The notes below the pieces were generated by a model that worked only from the letters and a program-made list of their open reading frames with translations, was not told where the DNA came from and did not search any database. Positions 33,628-43,553 of a stretch of DNA of 64,000 nucleotides are shown one piece after another. A program made the translations under genes and the position numbers. The DNA comes from Tilletia caries (lineage: Eukaryota; Basidiomycota; Exobasidiomycetes; Tilletiales; Tilletiaceae). Every line of letters begins with the position of its first letter. Within the stretch, counting starts at the first letter, position 1. The DNA is taken from NCBI GenBank assembly GCA_032718865.1, contig JALUTQ010000004.1:1674001-1738000 (forward strand), written 5' to 3'.

Positions 33628-34920
33628 TCAGCGACCGGCGAGCTTGGACATGACGAAGTCGAGCTTGACATTAACCGTGGAAAGGAGCGCCAGGATATTG
33701 TCGATGCGAGACTCAAGGAGCGTAAAGCGGGCGGTCTGAAGCTCCATGTCCCGCTCGCACTGCTTGGACTTCAGCTCCAGTTCCTGCGCTCGTACGTCCA
33801 GCTTGCGCCGCTTCGTTTGCTCTCGCTCCGCGATAATTGCTGCCCTTTCCTCAGTCGATCGCTGCGTCAGGTCCTCGATCGCGCTGTCGATGATGCTGCT
33901 TGTGCTGGGTTTGGCGCGACCTTTTCCTTTGTCGTGGGTCCGGCTCGTCTTGATACCACCTCGACGGGCGCTAGAGGAAGCGCGGCTTGAGGATGCGTTG
34001 GAGTCGTGGGCACTGACAGCAGACGCACGCATTCCGTCGGACGATGACTGAGCCGCAAGGCGCTCGAGACCAGGCAGAGAAGATCCGGAGCGGTTCCCTA
34101 TGCGAGGAGTTTGGAAGGACTGAGAGTCGCGTGCCACAGAAGCGTCGTCGTCATCCAGTTCATCGAAGTTGTCTTCATGTCCGAGAAGTCGGCGCGCGCG
34201 TGAGTATTGCGACAGACCAGCCAGATCGTCGTCATCGTCGTTCGAATCCCCGTTCTCAGATTCGTCCATATCTTCGTCGTCCTCGGCTTCGCCGCCCTGT
34301 GTGTCGATCTCGCCGGCTCCTGTGACGACTATGTCCGGATCAGACGAAGCTCTGTCCTTCATCATTTCGTGCATCAGGTCCCACCACGGCACGCGCTTGA
34401 GAAGGATCTCCCCGTGAGTCTTGACATGGCCGTCCCTCATCTCCGACAGGAGAAGTCCCTTGCCCGTTTCGCTCATCGCTTGTAGCTCGGAGTTGTACTT
34501 CTTGACCAAGCCGGTGATCTTGGCGCGAATCTGGTCGGGATCTTTGGCCTCATCTTCGTCGAAGATCTCCTTCGAAATGGCCCGCAGCATGGTGTTGCCT
34601 TTCATCTTGAGGTTGGCGTCCAGTTTGCTCTTGCTGTGGCCGGGAAGGAAGGAGGTCTGGTAGGCGGGGTTGTCCTTAATCAGCCGAACGAGGTGTACGG
34701 TCTCTTCTACGGTTCATTGTCGATGCGGACGCGCGGAGCCTACTGGACGTTGACGTTTGCCGGTGCCTGCATGCACGAGGCCCGGAGACGAGGAGTGAAC
34801 TTGCGACTGGGACATTGAAGTCGAGGTGGATTGAGAATGAGCAGGGCCCGTCGATTGCGAAGAGTATAGCTCGATCGGATTGGCCAGGGAGCTGCCAATG
34901 CCCCCTGCCGAGTAGACCAT
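33628..34920 (-). pseudogene. Myb/SANT-like partner protein of the Harbinger element, one nonsense codon
   Basis: From ATG at 34920 (MVYSAGGIGSS) the frame is open for about 67 codons, hits TGA at 34716-34714 and continues in the same frame to 33628. The stop falls where the first Trp of a Myb/SANT-like domain is expected: ARPHRQ, stop, TVEETVHLVRLIKDNPAYQ. TGG to TGA would restore it. Downstream are an acidic stretch (about 34150-34320), a Ser-rich linker, and a C-terminal coiled-coil-like helix with QELELKSKQCERDMELQ. In this superfamily the Myb-like protein helps the transposase enter the nucleus and bind the ends. It is probably inactive here unless the internal ATG at 34605 is used. Confidence 0.75.
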
Positions 34921-36204
34921 GATCGAATCGTGCTTTGGATGGGCTGACGGGCAGGAAACGAGACTCAAGAGGCGTCTAGCTGTGAAGATGCAAGAGAAAC
35001 AGGGGAATGAGAGGTAACTGTAGAGGCTTGAGAAGAGGAGGTATTGAACTCACTGTGATTCTTGGACGTTGCCTTCTTATCGTGCACCTGCTGGACGCGC
35101 ACCCCGAGGAAGCGAAGATCTTGACCGACGTCGACGATCGTCGAAGGAACCAGAAGAGTATGTTGGAAGCTGATAGAATGTCATGGATGCAGGAAGAAGA
35201 TGAGGAAGATGGACGCGGTGCAGCCGGTTGACGTGAAGTACGATGAAGATGAAGTGTGCCAAAATGGCGGTCCGATCAGCGTTTTGGCACACACGACAAA
35301 CTTGACGTACTCAATTAGGGGAGACGCCGAAACGCCGACAAAGACCTCATCTCCCACGATATCTCCGAAGTACGTTTTCGTACTTCATTTTCTCGCGAAA
35401 CCCCCTAAACTAAAAATGGGAACGACGTTCACATCGTTGGGCCCGAGTACAGGGAGAAGAGGGCCGGGCAGGAACAGCATCGAGAGCATCACCGCCTCGA
35501 TGCGTGTACCATTAGTGGAGGAAGGGGAGCTATCGAGGTGGTAATTTGATGTCGGGGTGCTGGTTCCCACCGATGGTTCATTGCAGAGAACCGAATCGGA
35601 TCACGCTGAAGTTTCGACAGCAAGAACCTGCAGTCTTGCATGCTGATCATTTCTTCTTCTCAAATCACTTTTTTCGCACCCCCGGCCACTCCATGCGTCC
35701 AGATCTCCAGGTCCAGGGCGCGCCATCCGCTCCATGCGTCCAGACTCCAGATCTCTAGGTCCAGGGGTCCATGCGATTCAAGCGGCACATCTCGCTGGGA
35801 AGACTTGCTTTCATCCATGATTCGTGCGCAAGTATACAACCAAGGGCCAAGGCGTCAAGGTATCAAAGCATCGGGCCCGTGGGTAAGAGCCACTCATACG
35901 ATGCGAGCACAGCAGCACGGAGCACAGCATCACAGCAGCGTGCAAGTCTCCCCGAGGAATCACGATATCGACTGGCAGTAGGAACGAAAGTGTCGAGGGG
36001 GGAGCACACTGATTCCTTTAAAAGGCGCTGACAGATTCTGGTCTGCTCCTCCCAATCAGCATCCTCACCCCTCTCCCCTCACCTCCCCTCACCTCCCCTC
36101 ACCTCCCCTTGCCTCATACCTTACTGATACCCTCTTTCCGCTCACTCTCCTCTCCCACACTCATCACTCTTCACACCCACATTCCTCACACTTTCTAATC
36201 CAAG
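34921..36204. other. gene-free stretch with hairpin, duplicated block and promoter repeats
   Basis: Contents: a perfect 11-base inverted repeat GTGTGCCAAAA / TTTTGGCACAC (35254-35264 and 35282-35292); the possible Harbinger end near 35391-35406; a duplicated block TCCATGCGTCCAGA...AGGTCCAGGG (about 35690-35718 and 35731-35767); TTTAAAAGG at 36017-36025; and a 10-base CTCCCCTCAC tandem repeat at about 36072-36109 in the leader of the next gene. No coding region is convincing. Confidence 0.55.
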
Positions 36205-37572
36205 ATGCAGCTCAAGTTCACTTACCTCGCCGCCGCCGTGGTCCTTGCCACCTCGGCCTTCGCCGCCGCCGACGTCCAGTCCAACGAGAGCATCGTCGTT
36301 CGCTCTTCCGCCGGTCTCCGCGCCGCACACGGCGCCGCTGCTCCCGATCCGGTTGCCCGCGCCTTCGGAGCCAGCTTCGACACTAAGGCCGCCGCTGCTG
36401 TCACGCGTGCCGACAAGCAATTCCAGAGTGACCTGGCCAAGTTCACGGAGCTCAACGGCAAGGACCACGTTACCAAGGACGAGGCTTCTGACGCCCTGTC
36501 CTCCTTCAACGATCACCTCTCTCAGCTCGGTTCCGCGTTCCAGAAGCTCGCTGCCGAGTCCAAGGGCATCCAGACTCGCTCGCTCGAGGAGCGTAAAGAC
36601 ATTCTCGCGCCCACAGTGAGTACTGTTCTAAAACGCTGCTCACTTTATCCTTATGGGCTTATCAAATCTGTTTATTGTTCTGTCTGCGAAGATCCAAGCC
36701 CTGGCTTTGACGCTGAACAGGATCTTTCCCCAGTCCCGCCTTCTTGTCCGCCATCTGATCACTAACCTCGGCGTCGCCCCGGTCTCGGAAATCATCAAGC
36801 AGATCACCCCCGGCCTGAAGAAGCTCAACCTTGGCCTCGAGGCCGTCGTCCACACGTATGGTAAAGTCGTTGGCCCGACTATCTTTGACCCCATCCTCAA
36901 AGGCTATTACCTTGTCCTCAGTGAGTGGCAAAGCTCCGATGACCATCAGTAAACTGTCACTCACCATCATCTATCTTTCACTTGCGCCCTGTAGAGGCAT
37001 ACGGACTTGAACTCAACGGCCGCGACGCCCTCGTCGAGCGTGCCGGAGGCGATCTCTCTGCATCTGCCACGCACGAGGTCTCTGCTTTGCTGAGCCACGC
37101 CGGTGACAACTTCGCCCTTGACGCCAAGCACTTCCAGGCCCTCCTCGACCAGGACAAGATCACCCTTCCCGAGTTCAAGCAGGCTATGGAACAGTTCAAC
37201 GGACACATGACCTCTGCCAGTGCCGCCCTCTCCAAGATCCACCACCCTCTCGTGAAGGAGGGCGACCTCGACCGTCGTGCCCCGACCGGTGAACTCACGC
37301 TCGCTACCAACAAGTTTGTCAAGGACATGAGCATCGTCACTCCTCTCCTCTACCGACTCCTTCGCAGGGGGCTCTCCAGCCTCGAGCTCAACTCCGTCAA
37401 CCAGATCCTGACCGCGCTCGAGCCCACTGCCCACAACCTCTACCACGAGCTTGAGAATTTCGTCCGTGGCCTTGGTGGTGTTTACGCCCCCCTTGTGAAC
37501 CCCACCCTTGCTTATATCACTGCCTGGTCCAACGGCATCAGCAACGCCCTCAAGCACTTGCCCATCCACTAA
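36205..37572 (+). CDS. secreted protein with two tandem homologous halves
   Basis: Three exons (36205-36615, 36692-36920, 36995-37572) give 405 residues. Residues 1-20 are a signal peptide (LAAAVVLATSAFA). The mature protein has two similar halves: FTELNGKDHVTKDEASDALS then SFNDHLSQLGSAFQKL in the first resembles LDQDKITLPEFKQAMEQFNG then HMTSASAALSKI in the second. Each is followed by an Arg/Leu helix and a hydrophobic segment ending near YGKVVGPTIFDPIL or GGVYAPLVNPTLAYI. There are no cysteines of note and no catalytic motif. Function is unknown; likely extracellular or wall-associated. A TATA-like TTTAAAAGG lies about 185 bases upstream. Confidence 0.8.
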
Positions 37573-38010
37573 ACAAATCCGCTATCGTCGTCACACTTTG
37601 GACAATACTCTCAGGATCCTCCACATTCTTCCTTCGACCTGCATGGTCAGGGCAGTACACTCAGGATACTTCCCCTTCTTCCTTTTCCTTGTGCCTTCGA
37701 CCTGATGGTCAGGACATTACACTATTCAGGATTCTTCCCCTTCTTTCTTTCCTTTTACCTTCTTCCTTCGATAACCACCCCACTCAGGCCCACGCAATAG
37801 ATGTTTACTTGCACGTCTACATGCAAAGCAGTGTGCAACGAGATGATAGTGAGGACATCGATTCGCAGACGCAACACAGGCAAGGCAGACATAATCCGTC
37901 CGGGCTCTGTTCTGTGCCAGAATTCGGAAAGCAAGGGTGATGCGGTACTGTCCATTGATTGTAATGAAATTTGAAACAGGCGAGCACAGAGAATCGAGGC
38001 CCATCGTCTT
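37573..38010. repeat. 3' spacer with degenerate ~60-base tandem duplication
   Basis: At about 37610-37750 a block around CTTCGACCTG..TGGTCAGG.CA.TACAC...CTCAGGAT..TTCCCCTTCTT occurs twice with small indels. It lies in the presumed 3' UTR of the secreted-protein gene. Nothing else is recognised. Confidence 0.5.
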
Positions 38011-39381
38011 CTACAAGAACGTCTGCAGTCGTTCCCGGACCTCCTTCAGACCTAGCGGCTGGATATCCGCCGTCCCTTCCGACGAAGCTGGAGAAACAGC
38101 AACCCCCGCCCCGCCTCCTTCCCTTCTCCCAAATACGAGGGTAGCCCACTCCGCCCCTCCCTGCCCTACTTTTCGAATCTCCAAAAAGCCAGGAACGAAC
38201 TCGATGAGAAGGTCCAGCGAGTCGCGCAGCTCGACACGGCTAAGTATCGTCCTTGATGAGCGAGTGAGGGAGGTGAGGACTTCGGAGAGCGGCAAGACGG
38301 GCACCCGGGGTGTAGCCGTCATGGATCGGATTAACGTCGAGCTTGAGCTGGACGCGTCGGTGAGCTCGCCGCTCGCTTGCGGAGTATATGCTTTGCTGGG
38401 GGAAGTGCGGGCTGTAGTGCTGCCCATGCCCTGAGCTGCAGCAGCTTGCGTGAAGAGCATGTAGAGCGAATCGGCAATTTCTGGCAAGCGACTGATCAGG
38501 CTCTTGCGCTTGAGGACGTCCATCAGGATTGCCGTCTGACGCTTGGTAGCGCTGGGTTCTCGACGTGAAGACGAAGACGAAGTCTTTAAGCGTGGGGATG
38601 AGGACAGCTTGCTCTTCGTCAACGCCGTTGTTGATCGGCTGTTGTTGGCGTGGGAGGAGGATGATGCGAGAGACGATGCGGAAAGCTTTGGGGGACCGAG
38701 CAGAGCAGCTTCGTCCGGATCGATGAGTCCGAGCCTGACAGCTGGCGGTACTGGCTCCGTCGTACTACGACCAGCCGCACGAGCAAAGAGAGTATTATGC
38801 CGTTTCGTCAGACCTTGCAACTCCTTCAATCGCGCCTGTTCCTTCGCCTCGATCCGTTCCCGTAGACTCAAGGCGCGGTTCGATGTCGAAGTAGAGGTGC
38901 AACTGCTGTGACTACTGCTGGGGCTGCTGCTGCCAAAGATCGGACTACTCTTGCTGCTGGGGCTTGAGTATGCGCTTTTGATCGAGATGGTGACTCGGCC
39001 GCTGCTGGAGTTGCTGGATGTACCTGAGAGCGACCCAGACGGCTTCGCTGGCGAATTCTTCGGGACCTTTCGCCTGGTGACGCTGCGCGGACTTGATCTG
39101 GGTGGAGTGCCCAGGAGATCATCGCTGTCGATCTCAGGGTCGACGCCGGCCAGAACGGTAGCGTTCGAGAGACGCCGCTTCTTGACAGGTGTAGGTGACG
39201 GTTCAGGTGTGATGGGTCGCGCATGTTCGAGGATCTTGCTCGACTTGATGGTCAGCGTCTTGGTGCTGCCGATCCCGGGCTCGACGCCGGCGATGATACC
39301 GGTCAAGGTGAGCTGCTGCTCCTTGGCGGAGGCGGGTGATGGTTCCGGGGTGGAAGTTGAGGATTGCATGACGGTCGACAT
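38011..39381 (-). CDS. Cdt1-like replication licensing factor (tentative)
   Basis: An intronless 456-residue protein starting MSTVMQSSTSTPEP. The N-terminal 200 residues are Ser/Pro/Lys-rich with many SP/TP sites, typical of a CDK-regulated disordered region. SLRERIEAKEQARLKELQGL (about 190-210) and a C-terminal region with [40 protein letters not shown] and SLDLLIEFVPGFLEIRKVG fit the C-terminal winged-helix of Cdt1, which loads MCM2-7 at origins. The central geminin-binding-like fold is not obvious. The in-frame region upstream of 39381 is low complexity, so I start at this ATG. A generic nuclear winged-helix protein is the alternative. Confidence 0.5.
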   Translation of the reverse strand: MSTVMQSSTSTPEPSPASAKEQQLTLTGIIAGVEPGIGSTKTLTIKSSKILEHARPITPEPSPTPVKKRRLSNATVLAGVDPEIDSDDLLGTPPRSSPRSVTRRKVPKNSPAKPSGSLSGTSSNSSSGRVTISIKSAYSSPSSKSSPIFGSSSPSSSHSSCTSTSTSNRALSLRERIEAKEQARLKELQGLTKRHNTLFARAAGRSTTEPVPPAVRLGLIDPDEAALLGPPKLSASSLASSSSHANNSRSTTALTKSKLSSSPRLKTSSSSSRREPSATKRQTAILMDVLKRKSLISRLPEIADSLYMLFTQAAAAQGMGSTTARTSPSKAYTPQASGELTDASSSSSTLIRSMTATPRVPVLPLSEVLTSLTRSSRTILSRVELRDSLDLLIEFVPGFLEIRKVGQGGAEWATLVFGRREGGGAGVAVSPASSEGTADIQPLGLKEVRERLQTFL

Positions 39382-39844
39382 TGTGATGTGCTGGAGTCTG
39401 GTGAGGGTCGTCCGGATGGTTGGGGGGGTTCGCCCTGTCCTTCCTTGTGCGGATCGCCCGCCGCCTCGCGCTAACGCACCCAGTTCTGCGCCTCTTCCGC
39501 GCTGGCCCGGATCGAGCGCGCAAAGGACGCGACGCGTTTTCGTGTCACGCGACGCGTCAAATGGGTCACCATAAAATTCTTCGGAAATCACGGCATTTCG
39601 GACGAGGTGGGACGAAGGCTCGCTGAACACGCTCGTCGCAGCAGTTCGATGTCGACGATCCTTCCCATACATACATCTGCAGGAGCCAAGCCTTCAAAAC
39701 TACCCCTTCGCCGCTGCGTCCAGTACGAGCCCTGGTCCGACAGCTTGGCGCTCGTCAGCGTGGAGCGACATCAAGACTTTGGATAGATGCCTCTTTCAAA
39801 GCACGTTCAGCAAGATCAATCCTATTCATTCCTACGCGGCTGGA
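39382..39844. promoter_or_regulatory. divergent spacer, Cdt1-like (-) / zinc-ribbon gene (+)
   Basis: GC-rich region between divergent starts. It contains repeated ACGCGT-like motifs (GACGCGTTTTCGTGTCACGCG and GACGCGTCAA near 39530-39560). ACGCGT is the MCB element recognised by MBF for G1/S genes, which would fit a Cdt1-type gene; this is inference from motif and neighbour. Confidence 0.45.
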
Positions 39845-40762
39845 ATGACGAATGCAGCCTACCGCCCGAAATACGTGTGCTTCGATTGCCGAAAAAAGTT
39901 CAAGCCGACGGTATGCGAGGGAAAGCGGGTCGTTCACAACGCTCAGCCAGACAACCATGGAATCCTTGAGACGACGGATGGTCAACTTTATCTCGCTCCG
40001 AGGAGATCTCGATCGCCAAAAACGGAAGGGCAGGCAGCGGACACTTCCTTGACCTAGGTACGGCACCCTTCGTCCGATCCACGAGAACAGACGGTGTGGG
40101 CTGTACACGTAACACGACCCTCCGACTTCCGCCCAAACGCATCAATGGATGACACACGGTGCATCCTTTTATTCGCACTGGGACTATAAGTCTGGAACGG
40201 GGAGGAAGCTGCGATCAGAACATCAGCGGAATCTTCTCAACAAGGTCGGAGAACTGTACGAGCCGAGCCAGAGCCGGAGCCAGCCGGTCTACCCACCTGG
40301 GTGTACGACCCAAGAAGATACGGATGCATGGCTTTCAAAGACGAAGGCTTCCCTACCAGGAAACATGATGCCTCCACGAGTCGTGGTGATGTGCTGTCCA
40401 TCCTGCGGGAAGGTCGGGACGCGAATTGGATCCAATTTCCGAGCCCCATTGTACAAGGACATCAAAGCGTGGAAGGAAGCGAAGCGGCGGACGGAAGAGG
40501 AGGGTGATCACTGGACGTTCTGCCTCAGCAAGAAGGATGTCGGCTGGATGGCGGAACTCATCGACCTCGCCAAGGCTCGACACGCGATGGAGCGCACTCC
40601 TACAGACGGCCGAAAGACAGTTCGGCGTGTTCCTGGCAAAGAAATGAGGAGGAAGAGCTCAGAGCGAAGCTTGGTCTGAAGAAGAGCAAGGTCAACCTCG
40701 AGGCGCTTGAGGACGGTCTCAAAGACGAGCTGTTAGGACGCAGAGTTGTGAACAGAATCTGA
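39845..40762 (+). pseudogene. conserved zinc-ribbon protein gene, possibly frameshifted
   Basis: A first exon MTNAAYRPKYVCFDCRKKFK ends at a GTATGC donor (39911). A second segment in another frame carries CCPSCGKVGTRIGSNFRAPL then YKDIKAW and HWTFCLSKKD. Two CxxC pairs plus NFRAP/KDxKxW match a widespread uncharacterised zinc-ribbon family. The acceptor is ambiguous; 40191 and 40227 both keep frame. Near the 3' end the coding signal changes frame twice without an obvious intron: LLQTAERQFGVFLAK reads in one frame, then EEEELRAKLGLKKSKVNLEA and a tail to TGA at 40760-40762 in another. This looks like two small indels (real or sequencing errors). If the first frame is taken as is, the protein stops at 40679. 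Function unknown. Confidence 0.45.
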
Positions 40763-40920
40763 TACACTCCTACCGCCGTCGTCACCCCCTGGAGTCTTGT
40801 ATGGGCAAACAATTGAAACGCTACAGATTGATTCTCTTGACATTATTGCGGAAGAGAGACAAGAGAATGCGGTATCGTCGTGATGGGTTTCTTTGCACAT
40901 TATGGTGGAAATTTTGTTGT

Positions 40921-41609
40921 TTAGGCTTTCTGGATCTTGCGGGCCAGGTTCAGCTCGTCTTCAGTGATGGTGATCAGCTGACCACCGGCGGCGGCGTCGC
41001 CAGAGACGGCCGCCTTTGCGGTCTCGGCAAGGAACTTGAGCTTGCCGTGAGCCTTGAAGGCGCGGATCTCCTCGGGGTGAATCTCGATGAGAATGGCGCG
41101 AGGGTCATCGTGCTTGCCGGTGTGCTCGGGCTCGGAGCCGCGGTCGAACCAGGCCTGTATTCCAGACGACCAGTGCTTCTTCTTGGTCTCCACGTCCGAG
41201 TTGATGGTGGCCTTACCGGCGACCGAGACCCAGTCGCTCGTCTTGTGGTCGAGGAAGCTGAGGTTGACGTGAGAGTCGTTCTCGATGTCGTCGGTCTTGC
41301 CTGACTCGATGTTGGCGAAGAAGCGGATGACGGTTGCAAGGGAGTCAATGTGAACGGGCTGCATGGCGCGTGATGCCAATTTGCCGTCGGCGGCGCGAGA
41401 TGTGAGCATGGCAACCTTGATGTCCTTGATGATGTCGACAGCAGCCTCGAGCTTCTCCTGGGGAGTGTATGAGGGCGCGTTCGCCTTGGCCTTGACAACG
41501 GTAGGCTGCAGGATTCGAAGCGCATCTCAGGTCAGATCAGCGGTTCGTTCCAGTCCGCTCAGGAGCTTGTCAGGGAGGCTGTCAGAGCGCCAGCACTCAC
41601 GTCAGTCAT
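40921..41609 (-). CDS. BLI-3 / general stress protein 26-like flavin-fold protein
   Basis: Two exons, a 9-base first coding exon (41609-41601, Met-Thr-Asp) and 41505-40921, give 197 residues. The protein has the split-barrel fold of the pyridoxamine-5'-phosphate-oxidase superfamily: VAMLTSRAADGKLASRAM, VIRFFANIESGKTDDIEND, VNLSFLDHKTSDWVSVAGKA and a C-terminal extension with PRAILIEIHPEEIRAF. This order matches fungal BLI-3 (blue-light-induced) and bacterial GsiB/GSP26-like proteins, which bind FMN or related cofactors; the reaction is not known. The ATG-bearing mini-exon is chosen because GAC|GTGAGT and CAG|CCT splice it in frame to a conserved start. Confidence 0.85.
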
Positions 41610-43035
41610 GTTGGAGGAGGTGTTGGGTAAGTATTGGCTGGGGAGTAGTGAAGGAACCTGTGAAGATGGTGGTGGGGGGGAAGGCAGAAACACGGCGGGC
41701 TTAGAAGCGGCATCAGCGCATTTATACCGAACGGGCCCATGCGTAACGTCGAGCATCGAAGCATCGTCCGCATTCAGCATTCATTCCATGCTGAGCTGTG
41801 CAAATGACGCTGTTCCTCTCCTCGGCGTCCTGCTGAGATAAGGCAACCCTTCTTTCGGCCGAGTAATCAACGACGTCACGTGCGTGTCGGCGTCGGCACT
41901 CTCAGGAACATTTGCTCAAATTTAAAGACCCGACTTTCAGTCTTTCATGATTAACGCTCCCCCTCCTTCGATTCTGCTTCCGTCCATCCAACCGGAGCCA
42001 AGCCAGACTTGCAGCATTATGGGCCTACCTCCCGAGTTCTGCCTCACTCCGCCTGTATCGCCATTATTCGCTGCCTCAGACTTGCGGCAAGTGTCGAGAA
42101 GCCAGAGAGCATCCAGCAGGATAGCATGGTTTGTGACCGACGGCCCCTCGTTCCTCCCGCTGTGTACAGCATCCCCCTCACAGTCTGACCTCACGCTCAC
42201 GCGCTTTCTGGCTCACATGCGAAACTTACTCCTACATACTTCCCAGTCGACGATGTTGCAGATCAATTTTCCATGTATGACCTTCCGTTTCAAATTTCAA
42301 CTTAGACGCGAGAACAGGAGGCATCCCAAATTCCCAAGCCGATTCTCGAGTCGACGACGTTCGACGATCGGAAGCTCGGGCCTCGGTGCAGATCTTTAAT
42401 GATCTGCAGGCTCTTTGTTCTGGCTCATCGGCGCCAAGACCTGGCGCGCATCCACGAGTTCGCACCAGTTTTACGCCGGGAGTGTATACGAGTACACACC
42501 TCCGCATTTATGTACTACCCTCTGGTTTTCTGAAGTCGACTGCCTGCGTGCCTCGCGAGGCGACCATATTGTCCGCCGCGACTCGGCTGGTGAGTGGTGG
42601 ACCGTGGGCAGCAACGAGCGAGCTGCGAGCCGACCATAATCACCTGCCATTCCTGCTGTCCGTCTCGACGATGCTGCTCAGCTGCCTGCTGCCTGGCCAT
42701 GATTACTGTTTTGCTTTGCTTGGCGAACGCCCACTTCTTCACCTCGCCGCTGTGCACCTATTTTAGGCCTGTGCCACACTGCTACTCCCACGCACATCAG
42801 TGTATAGTCACTCTGCTATCTAATAAGTGCTACACACCCGCTACCCCAGTTCCACAGCAGCATGATCTACTACTGACGTCTGTGGATCTGTTCTGGGGAA
42901 GGGGCCTGAAATATGTGTAAATAGACTGACCCTCCCATCTATCGCACACCCTCTCTTCTTTTCCCTCAGGTCCACCTCTCCATCTTCACCCATCTCTCCC
43001 CTTCTCCCTCGTCACACAGCTCCTACCCAGTCACT
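41610..43035. promoter_or_regulatory. 1.4-kb divergent spacer, BLI-3-like (-) / cysteine-rich secreted protein (+)
   Basis: Two open stretches exist (about 41947-42399 and 42386-42766) but neither shows family motifs, so I do not call genes. The last 70 bases before 43036 are CT-rich (leader). A GTAAATAG element near 42917 could serve as a TATA box. Confidence 0.4.
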
Positions 43036-43553
43036 ATGCTTTGCAAGTCTGTCTTCGTCCTCGCCGCCACGGCCTCCCTCGCCGTCGCTACTGCCGTCCA
43101 GAACGAGTCCGCCCAGCCCCGTCTGTTCGGTTCCCCCTCCAAGCCCACCGGCACTCCCCCCGCCGGCTTCGGCTTCTCCGGCAAGGGCTGCTTCGACTTC
43201 TTCGAGGTGAGTCACCTTGATCGTTCGCATTCGAATCTGTCCAACCTACTCACAATCCGAATCGTGTTTCTGTTCTTTTCCTTCTGCAGTGCTTCTTCGC
43301 CGGTGACCCCCAGGGCGTCCAGTGTGTGAACATGCAGTGTGTCACCCCCGTCAAGGGCGGCGCCACCTCCACCAAGTCCTCCACCAAGTCTTCCACCAAG
43401 ACCCCCACCACCCCCCTGCCTTCCGGTGTGCCCGCCGGCTACTCCGCCGTCGCCGGCCGCAAGTGCTTCGACAGCTTCGACTGCCTCCTCGGTGACTTCC
43501 AGGACACCGCCCAGAAGTGTGTCTCGGGACAATGCTACTCCAACAAGAAGTAA
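43036..43553 (+). CDS. small secreted cysteine-rich protein with duplicated four-cysteine module
   Basis: Two exons (43036-43206, 43290-43553) encode 144 residues. A signal peptide (residues about 1-19, FVLAATASLAVATA) is followed by a Pro/Ser/Gly linker. The first module starts GCFDFFECFFAGDPQGVQC and ends VNMQC. A Thr/Ser/Lys-rich spacer (TKSSTKSSTKTPTT) follows, then a second module starting KCFDSFDCLLGDFQDTAQKC and ending VSGQC. Both modules share CFDxFxC...QxC...xQC, giving eight mature cysteines, an even number suited to disulfides. Size and composition fit effector-like or wall-active secreted proteins of fungi. I do not recognise a named family. A third short hydrophobic segment is absent, so membrane anchoring is unlikely. 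Confidence 0.8.

Larger units (their letters stand above)
31506..35410. mobile_element. decayed PIF/Harbinger DNA transposon with two genes
   Basis: A Harbinger-type transposase (+) and a Myb/SANT-like protein (-) lie convergent with about 150 bases between their 3' ends, the usual two-gene content of PIF/Harbinger elements. Both genes are interrupted. Possible weak terminal repeats are AGGGGTTTCGTCAGA at 31516-31530 and the reverse complement AGGGGGTTTCGCGAGA at 35391-35406; no clear 3-base target duplication is seen, so the outer limits are uncertain. Confidence 0.6.

Noticed and set aside
41947..42766. Two plus-strand open frames of 126-150 codons in the BLI-3 / secreted-protein spacer
   Set aside because: No family motifs, no intron continuation, and composition like surrounding spacer.
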